DNA of 64,000 nucleotides from Pectobacterium sp013449375 (GCF_048593165.1 NZ_CP184271.1); one strand, 5' to 3'. Numbered from the stretch's first letter, positions 17,154 through 26,000 are shown. Notes: generated by a model not told the origin, from the letters alone. Numbers and translations: made by a program.

Positions 17154-18053
17154 TCAGCTTTTCAGTTTGGGATCGAGCGTGTCACGCAGCGCATCCCCGA
17201 GCAGGTTAAACGCCAGCACGGTGAAGAAAATCGCCAGACCAGGGAACACGCTGACGTGCCAGGCGCCTGCCATCATCAGGCTGCGGCTCATCGCCAGAAT
17301 ATTGCCCCATTCCGGTACGTCCGGCTCTGGGCCGAGACCGATGAAGCTCAGCCCTGCGGCCGTCAATATGCTGGTGCCAATACGCATAGTGAAATAGACG
17401 ATCACGTTAGGCAGAGTGCCGGGCAGGATGTGACGCATCAGGATGATGCGATCCGGCGCGCCAGCGCAGCGTACCGCTTCCACATAAGCCGCTTGTTTCA
17501 GCGACAGCGTGGAGGCACGCACGATGCGGGCGAAGACCGGCACGCTAAAGACCGCGACGGCGATAATCACGTTATTTAGGCCAGGGCCGAGGATGGCGAC
17601 AACCGCAATCGCCAGCAGCATGCCGGGGAACGCGAACAGTACGTCGGAACCGCGCATGATCAGCGTATCCACCCAGCGACCATAGTAGCCAGCCAGCAGG
17701 CCAAGTACGATGCCGACCAGCATACCCAGCGTGACGGAAAAGATACCGATATAGAGTGAGATGCGTGCGCCGTAGATGATACGGCTCATCACATCGCGCC
17801 CCAGATCGTCGGTGCCCATCCAGTGTGCTGCCGAAGGCGGTGAAGCCAAGGACATCCAGTCCGGTTCCATTGGGTTCCACGGCGCGAGCCAGGGCGCGAA
17901 AATAGCGACCACTACCAGCAGCAGAACGAAGCCGCTGGATACCAGCGCCATCGGGTTACGGATAAAGACCTGAACGAAATCGCGCCACGGCGAACGTATC
18001 GTCTCTTCATCAAGCGTGGCTGCGGCCACGACGGGTTCGGAAGGAAGGTTCAT
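17154..18053 (-). CDS. gsiD: Peptide ABC transporter permease, GsiD/DppC type
   Basis: Inner-membrane permease, 299 residues. It has an N-terminal membrane segment (about 37-57, ALVSSGFVLLLVVVAIFAPW) and five further ones. The EAA-type loop is AAYVEAVRCAGAPDRIILMRHILPG. The DppC-like N-terminal segment WRDFVQVFIRNPMALV is present. It follows gsiC after eight bases. Gsi naming is by similarity: the E. coli system imports glutathione, but the neighbouring D- and isopeptidases suggest other peptides here. Confidence 0.9.
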   Translation of the reverse strand: MNLPSEPVVAAATLDEETIRSPWRDFVQVFIRNPMALVSSGFVLLLVVVAIFAPWLAPWNPMEPDWMSLASPPSAAHWMGTDDLGRDVMSRIIYGARISLYIGIFSVTLGMLVGIVLGLLAGYYGRWVDTLIMRGSDVLFAFPGMLLAIAVVAILGPGLNNVIIAVAVFSVPVFARIVRASTLSLKQAAYVEAVRCAGAPDRIILMRHILPGTLPNVIVYFTMRIGTSILTAAGLSFIGLGPEPDVPEWGNILAMSRSLMMAGAWHVSVFPGLAIFFTVLAFNLLGDALRDTLDPKLKS

Positions 18054-18061
18054 CGTGTCTC

Positions 18062-18982
18062 CTAACGTAGGCGAATCGCCGGATTGACCACCGCGTACAG
18101 CAGGTCCACCAACAGGTTAATGACAATAAATTCAAACACGAACAGCATCACCAGCGCCTGAATGACCGGCTGATCCTGCGTCTTGATGGATTCAATCAGC
18201 AGCCAGCCGAGACCCGGCCAGCTAAACACGCTCTCGACCACGATGGAGCCACCGAGCAGGAAGCCGAATTGCAGCCCCAGCATGGTGATGACCGGGATCA
18301 GTGCGTTACGCATCACATGCTTCCAGGTGACCAGCCGATTGCGTAGCCCTTTGGAGCGGGCGGTACGGACGTAGTCTTCCTGTGCAACTTCCAGAAACGC
18401 GGAACGGGTAAAGCGAGCCATAACAGCGGCGACCGATGCCCCGAGCGTCAGCGCGGGCAGAATGATGTCGCTAGGCTGATTAAAGCCGCTGACGGAAAAG
18501 ACGCCGAATGGCATGGCGACAAACTGAATCAGCAACAGACCGAGCCAGAACGGCGGCATGGAAATCCCGCCAACGGCGAAGCTCATCAGCGTCCAGTCCT
18601 GCCATTTGCCCCGCTTGAGCGCAGACACCACGCCAATCAGTAGGCCGAGTAGCACCGACCAGACGAAACCCGCCAGCGCTAGCCACATGGTAGGCATAAA
18701 GCTCTTGCTGATGACGTCGATAACCGGCTGCTGAGTGCGGTACGTTACCCCCAGATCGCCGCTGAACAGGCCGCCGAGCCAGTGGACGTACTGCTGCGGC
18801 AGCGGGTCGTTCAACCCTAGCTGCTGACGGGCGGCTTCCACCGCCTCAATCGTTGCGTCAGCCCCTGCGTAAATACGTGCCGGGTCACCCGGCAACAGCT
18901 TGATAAAACCGAACACTAACAGGGAGACCACCAGCAGAACCGGGATCATTTCCAGCAAACGTCGGACGATATAAGCAAACAT
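18062..18982 (-). CDS. gsiC: Peptide ABC transporter permease, GsiC/DppB type
   Basis: 306-residue inner-membrane permease. It opens with a transmembrane helix (MFAYIVRRLLEMIPVLLVVS), then the DppB-type periplasmic loop GDPARIYAGADATIEAVEAARQ, and five more helices. The EAA loop is QEDYVRTARSKGLRNRLVTWKHVMRNALIP. It pairs with the next gene (DppC type) to form the channel. It is 18 bases downstream of the binding-protein gene. Confidence 0.91.
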   Translation of the reverse strand: MFAYIVRRLLEMIPVLLVVSLLVFGFIKLLPGDPARIYAGADATIEAVEAARQQLGLNDPLPQQYVHWLGGLFSGDLGVTYRTQQPVIDVISKSFMPTMWLALAGFVWSVLLGLLIGVVSALKRGKWQDWTLMSFAVGGISMPPFWLGLLLIQFVAMPFGVFSVSGFNQPSDIILPALTLGASVAAVMARFTRSAFLEVAQEDYVRTARSKGLRNRLVTWKHVMRNALIPVITMLGLQFGFLLGGSIVVESVFSWPGLGWLLIESIKTQDQPVIQALVMLFVFEFIVINLLVDLLYAVVNPAIRLR

Positions 18983-19000
18983 GGCGTTCTCCCTGACCGA

Positions 19001-20542
19001 TTACTTAAATTCAGCCTGATCGAAGATCAGCGAGCCATCTGCCAGCATATAGACGCCGTCGAGGTTCTTGGTTTTACCGACAATGTTGTCCGGCGTCCCC
19101 AGGAAAACCACAGGTGCATCCTGCCAAATTTGACGCTGTGCGTCGGCATAAGCGGCGGCACGTTTGTCGGCATCGGCGGTAGCCAGGCCGGCGGTGATCG
19201 CTTTATCTGCTACTGGGTTGCTGTAGTAAGAGACGTTATACGCAACCGGCACCCAGGACTCGGTGGCGAACAGTGGACGCAGCGCCCAGTCGGCATCACC
19301 GGTGGATGGCGACCAGCCGTTGTAGAACAGGTCAAATTCGGCATCTTTCGGATCTTTCACGCCAAACAGTTTGGCGTTGCGCATCCCAGAATCCATCGGC
19401 GTGACGGTAACTTTGACGCCAACCTGCTCTAACTGCTGCTTGAAGAACTGCGCGCTACGAATGTAGTCGGTGCGGTTCGTCGTCCACAGTTTCAGGCTCA
19501 GGCCGTTGGCGTAGCCTGCTTCTTTCAGCAGCGCCTTGGCTTTCTCTGGGTTATAGGTGTAGTTCGGCGAGGTTTGACGTGCGAAGAACTGCACGTCCGG
19601 CGCCATGGCAGAGGACGCAGGAACACCCATGCCAGCGAAGCCGACTTTCAGCCAGATGTCGCGGTTGATGGCGTAGTTGAGCGCCTGACGTACGCGAATA
19701 TCATTCAACGGCGGACGCAGGTTGTTCATTGCCAGCCAGAATTGATAAATACTCGGATCGCGTTGAATCGCCAGCTTGCTGTCGCTTTGTACGGTGGCGA
19801 TCAGATCGGAAGGCAGCGGATACACCGCATCCACCTGACCGGATTTCAGGGATGCCACGCGGGTGGAGTCTTCCGGCGTGGGGTAGAAGGTCACGCTGTC
19901 AACTTTCGGCCAACCTTTCTGCCAGTAGTTATCGAATTTCACCAGCTTCACGTCTTTACCCTGCTGCCATTCGGTGAACTTGAATGGACCCGTCCCGACT
20001 GGGTGGACGCGCAGCTGTGCTTCATCCGGATATTTCTTCAGGGCTTCTGGGCTGTGCATGACAGCAGACGGGTGCGCCAGCGTGTTTACAAAGGCACCAA
20101 AGGATTTGTTCAGCTCGATTTTAACCTGCGTCGGTGACAGCACGGTGACGCTTTGCACCATGTTAAACAGGCTGTTGCGCTTCAGGCCTTTGCTCTGATC
20201 GGCCAGACGGTCGAGGTTGGCTTTAACGGCGTCGGCGTTGAACGGCGTGCCATCCTGGAAGGTGATGCCTTCACGCAATGTTACGACGAATTCCGTTGCG
20301 GTGTCGTTGCTGGTATAGCCCGTCGCCAGACGCGGCACCAGCTTCATTTTATTATCGAACTGGAACAGACGTTCGAAGATGCCGCTCTGAATCGAGTAAC
20401 TCAGCGTGTCCGAAGTATCGTGCGGGTCGAGCCCAGTGATATCGGCATAGATGGAAATGCGAAGGTCTTGCGCCTGGGCGACAGCCGCCAGACACAGTGA
20501 GAGCCCGAGGGCAACGGCAGAGCGGCGAACGAATGGCTTCAT
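19001..20542 (-). CDS. gsiB: Periplasmic peptide-binding protein, GsiB type
   Basis: SBP family 5 protein (DppA/OppA fold), 513 residues from the ATG at 20542, chosen because AGGAGAG lies six bases upstream. The signal peptide is clear: basic MKPFVRRS, a hydrophobic stretch, and cleavage after AVAQAQ or close by. Mature sequence includes LREGITFQDGTPFNADAVKANLDR and RQALNYAINRDIWLKVGFAGMG, close to E. coli GsiB. It delivers peptides to the two permeases encoded next. Ligand not determinable from sequence. Confidence 0.91.
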   Translation of the reverse strand: MKPFVRRSAVALGLSLCLAAVAQAQDLRISIYADITGLDPHDTSDTLSYSIQSGIFERLFQFDNKMKLVPRLATGYTSNDTATEFVVTLREGITFQDGTPFNADAVKANLDRLADQSKGLKRNSLFNMVQSVTVLSPTQVKIELNKSFGAFVNTLAHPSAVMHSPEALKKYPDEAQLRVHPVGTGPFKFTEWQQGKDVKLVKFDNYWQKGWPKVDSVTFYPTPEDSTRVASLKSGQVDAVYPLPSDLIATVQSDSKLAIQRDPSIYQFWLAMNNLRPPLNDIRVRQALNYAINRDIWLKVGFAGMGVPASSAMAPDVQFFARQTSPNYTYNPEKAKALLKEAGYANGLSLKLWTTNRTDYIRSAQFFKQQLEQVGVKVTVTPMDSGMRNAKLFGVKDPKDAEFDLFYNGWSPSTGDADWALRPLFATESWVPVAYNVSYYSNPVADKAITAGLATADADKRAAAYADAQRQIWQDAPVVFLGTPDNIVGKTKNLDGVYMLADGSLIFDQAEFK

Positions 20543-20641
20543 GGTTTCTCTCCTGGTCAGCATTGAACGTGTGTTGTGTGATGAGTACGTTGTGTTTTGT
20601 GGCTATTTTTTGTAATGACTTTCTTGTAAGTACATCGTGTT

Positions 20642-22552
20642 TCAGGCGGCCGATGCGTTGTCGGCAACCCAGTGCTGCGGTGCAACTTCTCGGTAGCGCG
20701 TTTTGGCGACTTCCTCTCCTGCTTTACGCAATGGTGAGGGGATTTCGCTGTCGTCAAACTGGCGTGTGCCGCGACGCGTTGGGTCGGCAATCGGAACCGA
20801 AGCCAACAAGCGGCGGGTATACGGATGCTGGGGATTGTTAAACACCGACTGACGTGGGCCGATCTCCACAATCTGGCCGAGGTACATCACTGCGACGCGG
20901 TTGGCGATGCGCTCGACAACGGCCATATCGTGCGAGATGAAAATCCACGACACGCCAGTTTTTTTCTGGAGGTCCATCATCAGGTTGACGACCTGCGCTT
21001 GAATGGACACATCAAGTGCCGACACGGCTTCGTCAGCAATGATGACCTGTGGCTGTAGCGCCATGGCGCGGGCAATCGCGATGCGCTGACGCTGCCCGCC
21101 GGAAAATTCGTGTGGATAACGGCGCGCGTGCTCAGGCAGCAAACCGACGCTTTTTAGCAGCGCCTGCACCTGCGGTGTCGCTTCTTCCAGCGATTTCACC
21201 AATCCGTGGAGCAGCAGCGGTTCAGCGATGGTGAAGCCGACCGTCAGGCGCGGGTTGAGTGAGGCGTAGGGGTCTTGAAACACCATCTGCATTTCCCGAC
21301 GCAGCGGCTGGAAATCGCGCTCTTTCATCTGGGAAATTTCATTGCCCTGAAAATGAATGCTCTCAGCGTCGCTCTGTACCAGACGCAGCAGAGCACGTCC
21401 GGTGGTGGATTTGCCACAGCCGCTCTCCCCAACGATAGCCAGCGTTTCGCCTGGCCAGACGTTGAAATCGATCTGTTCTACCGCGTGAACGTGGTGGGTC
21501 ACGGTGGACAAAATCCCGCTGCGCATCGGGTAATACACCCGTAGCCCACGAATATCCAACAGCGGCTCGGCGTCATAGCGTGCGGTGACCTGCTCGATGT
21601 TTTCTGGGTCAGCGGCTTGCCCGAGCAACGGGAAACGCTTCGGCCAGAGGCTATCGCGCATGTCGCCCAATTTCGGTACCGCAGCCAGTAGCGATTGGGT
21701 ATACGGGTGTTGCGGCGCGGCAAAAATCTGTTTGACGGTGCCTTGCTCTACGATCTCGCCGCGATACATCACCACCACGCGATCGGCGATTTCCGCTACC
21801 ACGCCCATGTCGTGCGTAATAAACAGCACCGCCATGTCACTCTGTTGTTGCAGATCACGCAGGATTTGCAGAATGCGCGCCTGCACGGTGACGTCCAGCG
21901 CGGTGGTGGGTTCGTCGGCAATGAGCAGTTGCGGATCGCAGGCCAGCGCCTGTGCGATCATCACACGTTGGCGCATCCCGCCGGACAGCGAGTGCGGGTA
22001 GCTTTTCATTACGCGATCGACATCCGCGATACGCACTTTGTGCAGCAGTTCACGGGCTTTTTTGTCCGCGCTGGCGGCATCGCAGATCTTATGGTCAAGC
22101 AGCGCTTCGGTGAGTTGGTCGCCGACTTTCAGTACCGGGTTGAGTGAGGTCATCGGCTCCTGGAAAATCATGGCGAGATCGCGCCCACGCAGCTTACGAC
22201 GCGCTTCCGCTTTCATGCTCAACAGGTCGTGTTGTTGACCGTCGCGCGCAGTGAAACGGAGTACGCCGCGTTCGATGTTGGCAGAATCCGCCAGCAGTCC
22301 CATCACGGTGAGTGATGTTACGGACTTGCCTGAACCACTTTCGCCGACCACGGCGACGACTTCCCCTTTATTTACGGTAAAGGAAATGCCTTTTAGCGCC
22401 TGATGTGTGCCGGAACGGCCACTAAAGCTGACGCTCAGATCGTCGATTTCCAGTACAGGCCTAGGGGCGTTACCGGGTGCTGTGGCGGCACCCGCGTGCA
22501 TGATATCCGTCATGGTCACTCCGGTTGATGGTGTTGCGGTTGATAGCGTCAT
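20642..22552 (-). CDS. gsiA: Peptide ABC transporter ATPase, fused double-domain GsiA type
   Basis: About 636 residues with two complete ATPase domains. The first has Walker A GESGSGKS and signature LSGGMRQRV with Walker B LLIADEPTTALD. The second has Walker A GESGCGKS, signature FSGGQRQRI and VIIADEAVSALD. Oligopeptide-type C-terminal extensions follow each. The start at 22552 overlaps the epimerase stop as ATGA, suggesting coupling; an alternative ATG at 22513 has a better ribosome binding site (CCGGAGTG) and gives 623 residues, the length of E. coli GsiA. In the second Walker B the Glu is followed by Ala instead of Pro, a common variant. Confidence 0.92.
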   Translation of the reverse strand: MTLSTATPSTGVTMTDIMHAGAATAPGNAPRPVLEIDDLSVSFSGRSGTHQALKGISFTVNKGEVVAVVGESGSGKSVTSLTVMGLLADSANIERGVLRFTARDGQQHDLLSMKAEARRKLRGRDLAMIFQEPMTSLNPVLKVGDQLTEALLDHKICDAASADKKARELLHKVRIADVDRVMKSYPHSLSGGMRQRVMIAQALACDPQLLIADEPTTALDVTVQARILQILRDLQQQSDMAVLFITHDMGVVAEIADRVVVMYRGEIVEQGTVKQIFAAPQHPYTQSLLAAVPKLGDMRDSLWPKRFPLLGQAADPENIEQVTARYDAEPLLDIRGLRVYYPMRSGILSTVTHHVHAVEQIDFNVWPGETLAIVGESGCGKSTTGRALLRLVQSDAESIHFQGNEISQMKERDFQPLRREMQMVFQDPYASLNPRLTVGFTIAEPLLLHGLVKSLEEATPQVQALLKSVGLLPEHARRYPHEFSGGQRQRIAIARAMALQPQVIIADEAVSALDVSIQAQVVNLMMDLQKKTGVSWIFISHDMAVVERIANRVAVMYLGQIVEIGPRQSVFNNPQHPYTRRLLASVPIADPTRRGTRQFDDSEIPSPLRKAGEEVAKTRYREVAPQHWVADNASAA

Positions 22553-23517
22553 AGCCAAATGCGGCCAAGGTTATAAGTCAGATAAGGCGAGCTGTCGGCG
22601 GCTAGCCAGATAGGACCATCGAGGTCGACATGCTCGGCATCAGCGGCGACGGGCAGGGCGGCTTCCATCGCCATCGATGAGCCCAGCGTACAACCGACCA
22701 TAATGCGCAGGCCGTGAAAGTGTGCCTCACGCACCATCGCCAGTGCTTCGGTCAGCCCGCCACACTTGTCCAGCTTGATGTTGATCATGTCATAACGACG
22801 GCGCAGCCCGACGATGTCATCACTATGGCGGCAGCTTTCATCCGCGCAGATGGGAATCGGGTGAGCAAAGCGTTGCAAGTCGTCGTCTTTACCCGCAGGA
22901 AGCGGTTGCTCAATCATGGCGACCTGATAGGGTAGCAGCGCCGTGGACAGGCTATGTAAATCCAGCCCACTCCAACTTGCTCTCGCGTCGATAATCAGTT
23001 TGGCGTTAGGCGCGGCGGCACGAATGGCGGCGATTTTCTCCAGAATCAGTTCACGATCCAGTTTGATTTTCAGCAGCAGGGCGCCGTGGGAAACGGCATC
23101 GGCGGCGGCGGCGGCCATGTTCTCCACGCTATCGAGCGCCAACGTTTGCGCACAGACCACAGAGGCGGGAGGATGAATACTAAGGCGCTGCCATAGCGTC
23201 TGTCTTTCCAATGCAGAGTTGAGCCGCCACAGTGCGCAGTCCAACGCATTTCTGGCCGCGCCAGGTGATAATGCTTTTTGGAGCTGCTCAATGGTCAGCC
23301 CGTTTTCTACTGCTTCACGGATCGCTGAGAGCTGGAGACATACGCTGTCGGCGGACTCGCCATAATGGGCGACTGGCGTACACTCGCCTTGTCCAATGAA
23401 TCCTTTCTCTTCCAATGCGACGCGGATAACGGTAACCGCGCGATGCGTACCGTTTTCAGCCGCCATAGGACGGGCTAGTGGCAGATTGACAGTTTCAATT
23501 TGCATATGCCGCATCAT
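22549..23517 (-). CDS. L-Ala-D/L-Glu epimerase family (enolase superfamily)
   Basis: 322 residues of the dipeptide epimerase group (YcjG/YkfB). The catalytic set of the muconate-lyase subgroup is present: LLKIKLDRE (KxK lysine), IIDARASW (first metal Asp), MIEQPLP (Glu), CADESC (Asp) and INIKLDKCGG (second Lys). E. coli YcjG epimerises L-Ala-D-Glu from peptidoglycan turnover, letting ordinary dipeptidases complete the breakdown. It is the first gene of the operon and overlaps the importer ATPase. Two neighbouring ATGs at 23517 and 23514 are equivalent choices. Confidence 0.9.
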   Translation of the reverse strand: MMRHMQIETVNLPLARPMAAENGTHRAVTVIRVALEEKGFIGQGECTPVAHYGESADSVCLQLSAIREAVENGLTIEQLQKALSPGAARNALDCALWRLNSALERQTLWQRLSIHPPASVVCAQTLALDSVENMAAAAADAVSHGALLLKIKLDRELILEKIAAIRAAAPNAKLIIDARASWSGLDLHSLSTALLPYQVAMIEQPLPAGKDDDLQRFAHPIPICADESCRHSDDIVGLRRRYDMINIKLDKCGGLTEALAMVREAHFHGLRIMVGCTLGSSMAMEAALPVAADAEHVDLDGPIWLAADSSPYLTYNLGRIWL

Positions 23518-23602
23518 GATTTGTTCTCATCAACGCTCAGGGGATGAACGGACTATTTCATGATGCATCATCACTGACGAATACTTGTTTATGAGTAGGG
23601 TA

Positions 23603-23617
23603 TAACCTGAGGTTATG
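23603..23617. promoter_or_regulatory. LysR-type operator (T-N11-A palindrome) before the peptide operon
   Basis: ATAACCTGAGGTTAT is a perfect 6-bp inverted repeat with a 3-base centre and contains the T-N11-A motif of LysR-family sites. It lies 86-100 bases upstream of the epimerase start. A related sequence, ATAACCAAAAGTTCT (14056-14070), precedes the LysR-type gene. It is therefore a candidate site for that regulator. A second palindrome, ATGATGCATCAT, is at 23560-23571. Confidence 0.5.
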
Positions 23618-23717
23618 GCATAAGAATAAGGTATGGCTGGTGACGAATTAATCGCTTCTGTTGCAAATTTATCGCGGCTGGCGCAGGGTAAGATTAGGCA
23701 GCGCGCGACGAAAACCG

Positions 23718-23723
23718 TATAAT
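23718..23723 (+). promoter_or_regulatory. Candidate -10 element of rph-pyrE
   Basis: Perfect TATAAT 37 bases before the rph start, in the divergent spacer with the peptide operon. No good -35 hexamer is seen at 17-base spacing. Confidence 0.5.
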
Positions 23724-23759
23724 GCGCGCCAGTTTTCATTGACCCGCCGGAGATGAGCC

Positions 23760-24476
23760 ATGCGCCCAACAGGCCGAAGTGCACAGCAAGTACGCCCCCT
23801 TAAATTGACCCGTCATTACACGAAACACGCCGAAGGTTCCGTTTTAGTCGAATTTGGCGACACCAAAGTGTTATGCAATGCCACGGTAGAAGAGGGTGTC
23901 CCGCGCTTTCTGAAAGGCCAGGGGCAAGGATGGGTCACCGCCGAATACGGCATGTTGCCGCGTGCGACACACAGCCGTAACGCCCGTGAAGCCGCCAAAG
24001 GCAAGCAGGGTGGACGGACGCTGGAGATTCAGCGCCTGATTGCGCGCTCTCTGCGTGCGGCTATCGACTTGAAAGTGCTCGGCGAATACACCATTACGCT
24101 CGACTGCGACGTCTTGCAGGCGGACGGCGGTACGCGTACGGCGTCCATCACCGGTGCCTGCGTGGCGCTGGCCGATGCGCTGAACCAGATGGTTGCCAAC
24201 GGCAAGCTGAAGAAGAACCCGATGAAAGGCATGGTCGCGGCAGTTTCCGTCGGTATCGTGAATGGCGAAGCGCTGTGCGATCTGGAATATGTAGAAGATT
24301 CCGCCGCTGAGACCGACATGAATGTGGTCATGACCGAAGACGGCCGCATGATTGAAGTGCAGGGGACCGCCGAAGGCGAACCGTTCAGCCATGAAGAATT
24401 ACTCTCCCTGCTGGCGTTAGCCCGAGGGGGAATCGATACCATCGTTCAGGCGCAGAAAGCTGCCTTAATCGATTGA
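23760..24476 (+). CDS. rph: Ribonuclease PH
   Basis: Phosphorolytic 3'-5' exoribonuclease that trims tRNA 3' ends, 238 residues. The frame is intact, unlike the frameshifted K-12 allele. RNase PH features include the start MRPTGRSAQQVRPL, RATHSRNAREAAKGKQGGRTLEIQRLIARSLR and the phosphate and metal site CDVLQADGGTRTASITGA. It is co-transcribed with pyrE and its translation is needed for the UTP-sensitive attenuation between them. Confidence 0.98.
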   Translation: MRPTGRSAQQVRPLKLTRHYTKHAEGSVLVEFGDTKVLCNATVEEGVPRFLKGQGQGWVTAEYGMLPRATHSRNAREAAKGKQGGRTLEIQRLIARSLRAAIDLKVLGEYTITLDCDVLQADGGTRTASITGACVALADALNQMVANGKLKKNPMKGMVAAVSVGIVNGEALCDLEYVEDSAAETDMNVVMTEDGRMIEVQGTAEGEPFSHEELLSLLALARGGIDTIVQAQKAALID

Positions 24477-24482
24477 TTTTAT

Positions 24483-24507
24483 AAGCGACCAATTGGTCGC
24501 TTTTTTT
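24483..24507 (+). terminator. pyrE attenuator
   Basis: AAGCGACC and GGTCGCTT form an 8-bp stem with loop AATT, followed by a run of T. It sits 7 bases after the rph stop and 28 bases before pyrE. In enterobacteria this hairpin attenuates pyrE according to UTP level through coupling with rph translation. Confidence 0.92.
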
Positions 24508-24534
24508 ATATTTTGAAGACGAGGAGATGCCGTA

Positions 24535-25176
24535 ATGAAAGCCTACCAGCGCCAGTTTATTGAGTTTGCACTCAGCAAACAGGTATTGAAGTTCGGCGAG
24601 TTCACCCTGAAATCTGGGCGCATCAGCCCCTATTTCTTCAACGCTGGATTGTTTAATACCGGACGCGATCTGGCCTTACTGGGGCGTTTTTATGCCGAAG
24701 CACTGGTTGACTCCGGTGTGGAATTCGACCTGCTGTTCGGGCCGGCTTACAAAGGCATTCCGATTGCTACCACTGCGGCGGTAGCATTGGCAGAACATCA
24801 CGATCGCGACCTGCCATATTGCTTTAACCGCAAAGAAGCCAAAGATCACGGCGAGGGCGGCAGTCTGGTTGGCAGCCCGTTACAGGGCCGCGTGATGCTG
24901 GTGGACGACGTGATTACAGCAGGAACGGCGATTCGCGAATCGATGGCGATCATCAGCGCACATGGGGCAACGCTGGCGGGGGTGATGATTGCGCTGGATC
25001 GTCAGGAACGCGGTCGCGCTGATTTATCTGCGATTCAGGAAGTGGAGCGCGACTATCAGTGCAAGGTGATTTCGATTATTACGCTGAAGGAGCTGATTGC
25101 CTATCTGGCGGAAAAACCAGAAATGGCGGCGCATCTGGATGCGGTGAACGCCTATCGTGAGCAGTACGGGATTTAA
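24535..25176 (+). CDS. pyrE: Orotate phosphoribosyltransferase
   Basis: Converts orotate and PRPP to OMP in pyrimidine synthesis. It has 213 residues, the E. coli length. The PRPP-binding motif is RVMLVDDVITAGTAIRES, and the flexible loop with catalytic residues is YCFNRKEAKDHGEGG. ACGAGGAGATGCCGTA before the ATG gives a strong ribosome binding site. Second gene of rph-pyrE. Confidence 0.98.
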   Translation: MKAYQRQFIEFALSKQVLKFGEFTLKSGRISPYFFNAGLFNTGRDLALLGRFYAEALVDSGVEFDLLFGPAYKGIPIATTAAVALAEHHDRDLPYCFNRKEAKDHGEGGSLVGSPLQGRVMLVDDVITAGTAIRESMAIISAHGATLAGVMIALDRQERGRADLSAIQEVERDYQCKVISIITLKELIAYLAEKPEMAAHLDAVNAYREQYGI

Positions 25177-25190
25177 TGGTGTGAGTTATG

Positions 25191-25355
25191 AACCCGAGGT
25201 TGCGGACAAAGCCTGTAGAGCGGGAGTAACGGATAGATCGTAAAGACGCTACAAGTACGTCCCTGTAAGCTCGGATTGCGCCATCCCTGGCGCAAACGCT
25301 TTACTCTTCTATTCCGTTACCCCGTTTTCCTTTGGCAAATAGGTTTGTCAACGGT
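25191..25355. repeat. Nested foldback element downstream of pyrE
   Basis: A second multi-stem intergenic element. Outer arms pair AACC/GGTT and GTTGCGGACAAA with TTTGTCAAC. Next come GTAACGGATAGA with TCTATTCCGTTAC, and GTAAAG with CTTTAC. The innermost hairpin is TTGCGCCA TCCC TGGCGCAA. No coding frame is evident. It is in the same style as the element at 3479-3701 but has a different sequence, so it is a separate repeat family. It fills most of the 227-base pyrE-slmA spacer. Confidence 0.65.
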
Positions 25356-25358
25356 TGG

Positions 25359-25385
25359 ACCCGCCAGAAATATCTGGCGGGTTTT
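25359..25385 (+). terminator. Intrinsic terminator downstream of pyrE
   Basis: ACCCGCCAG and CTGGCGGGT make a 9-bp stem with loop AAATAT. The T-run (TTTT) is on the plus strand, so it ends pyrE transcripts; the minus strand lacks a T-run for slmA. Confidence 0.8.
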
Positions 25386-25403
25386 AAGATCTAAGGGCGG
25401 TGC

Positions 25404-26000
25404 TTAGTTCAGCTGTGCGGCTAACAGCGGCCAGCGGGTGTCGAATTCTTGCGTTGGACGATAACGGAATTCCGAGCGAATAAAGCGAGACAGCATCCCT
25501 TCGCAAAATGCCAACAGCTGGCTAGCCAGCAGCGCTTCATCATGCTGAAAGCCTTTGCCGTCGCGCAGTTTGTGTTCACGCAATACCTGACGCAACTGCG
25601 ATTCAATACGGTCAAACAACTGGTTGATGCGCCCCTGCAAGCGATCCTGTTCAAACATCAGCGCGTGGCCGGTCATAATGCGTGTCAGGCCTGGATTGCG
25701 TTCCGCAAACCCCAAAATAAGCAGCAAAATCAGACGAAGACGATTAAACGTTTCTTTTTCGTCTTGCAGAATCAGGTTAATGCGGGTGGTCAGGCTATCC
25801 TCAATAAATTCAATCAGGCTATCAAACATCCGCGTTTTACTGGGGAAATGCCGGTAGAGCGCCGCTTCGGACACGCCGACGTTCGCTGCCAGTTTTGCCG
25901 TGGTGATGCGTTGGCTGCCGTCGCTGGATTCCAGCATCTGTGCCAGCGCCTGCAAAATTTCCTCGCGGCGATTCCTTTTCGTACTTTCTTTTTCTGCCAT
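25404..26000 (-). CDS. slmA: Nucleoid occlusion factor SlmA
   Basis: TetR-family DNA-binding protein that binds SBS sites and blocks FtsZ rings over the nucleoid. From the ATG at 26000 it has 198 residues (MAEKESTKRNRREEILQAL), the E. coli length; the longest frame adds 12 residues with no support. The helix-turn-helix is around 30-55 (TAKLAANVGVSEAALYRHFPSKTRMF). Gene order pyrE-slmA-dut-coaBC is conserved. Confidence 0.97.
   Translation of the reverse strand: MAEKESTKRNRREEILQALAQMLESSDGSQRITTAKLAANVGVSEAALYRHFPSKTRMFDSLIEFIEDSLTTRINLILQDEKETFNRLRLILLLILGFAERNPGLTRIMTGHALMFEQDRLQGRINQLFDRIESQLRQVLREHKLRDGKGFQHDEALLASQLLAFCEGMLSRFIRSEFRYRPTQEFDTRWPLLAAQLN

Noticed and set aside
19574..20137. 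187-codon plus-strand frame within the gsiB-type gene
   Set aside because: Antisense shadow of a well-supported periplasmic binding protein gene.
23871..24392. 173-codon minus-strand frame within rph
   Set aside because: Antisense to RNase PH, no ribosome binding site and no known family.
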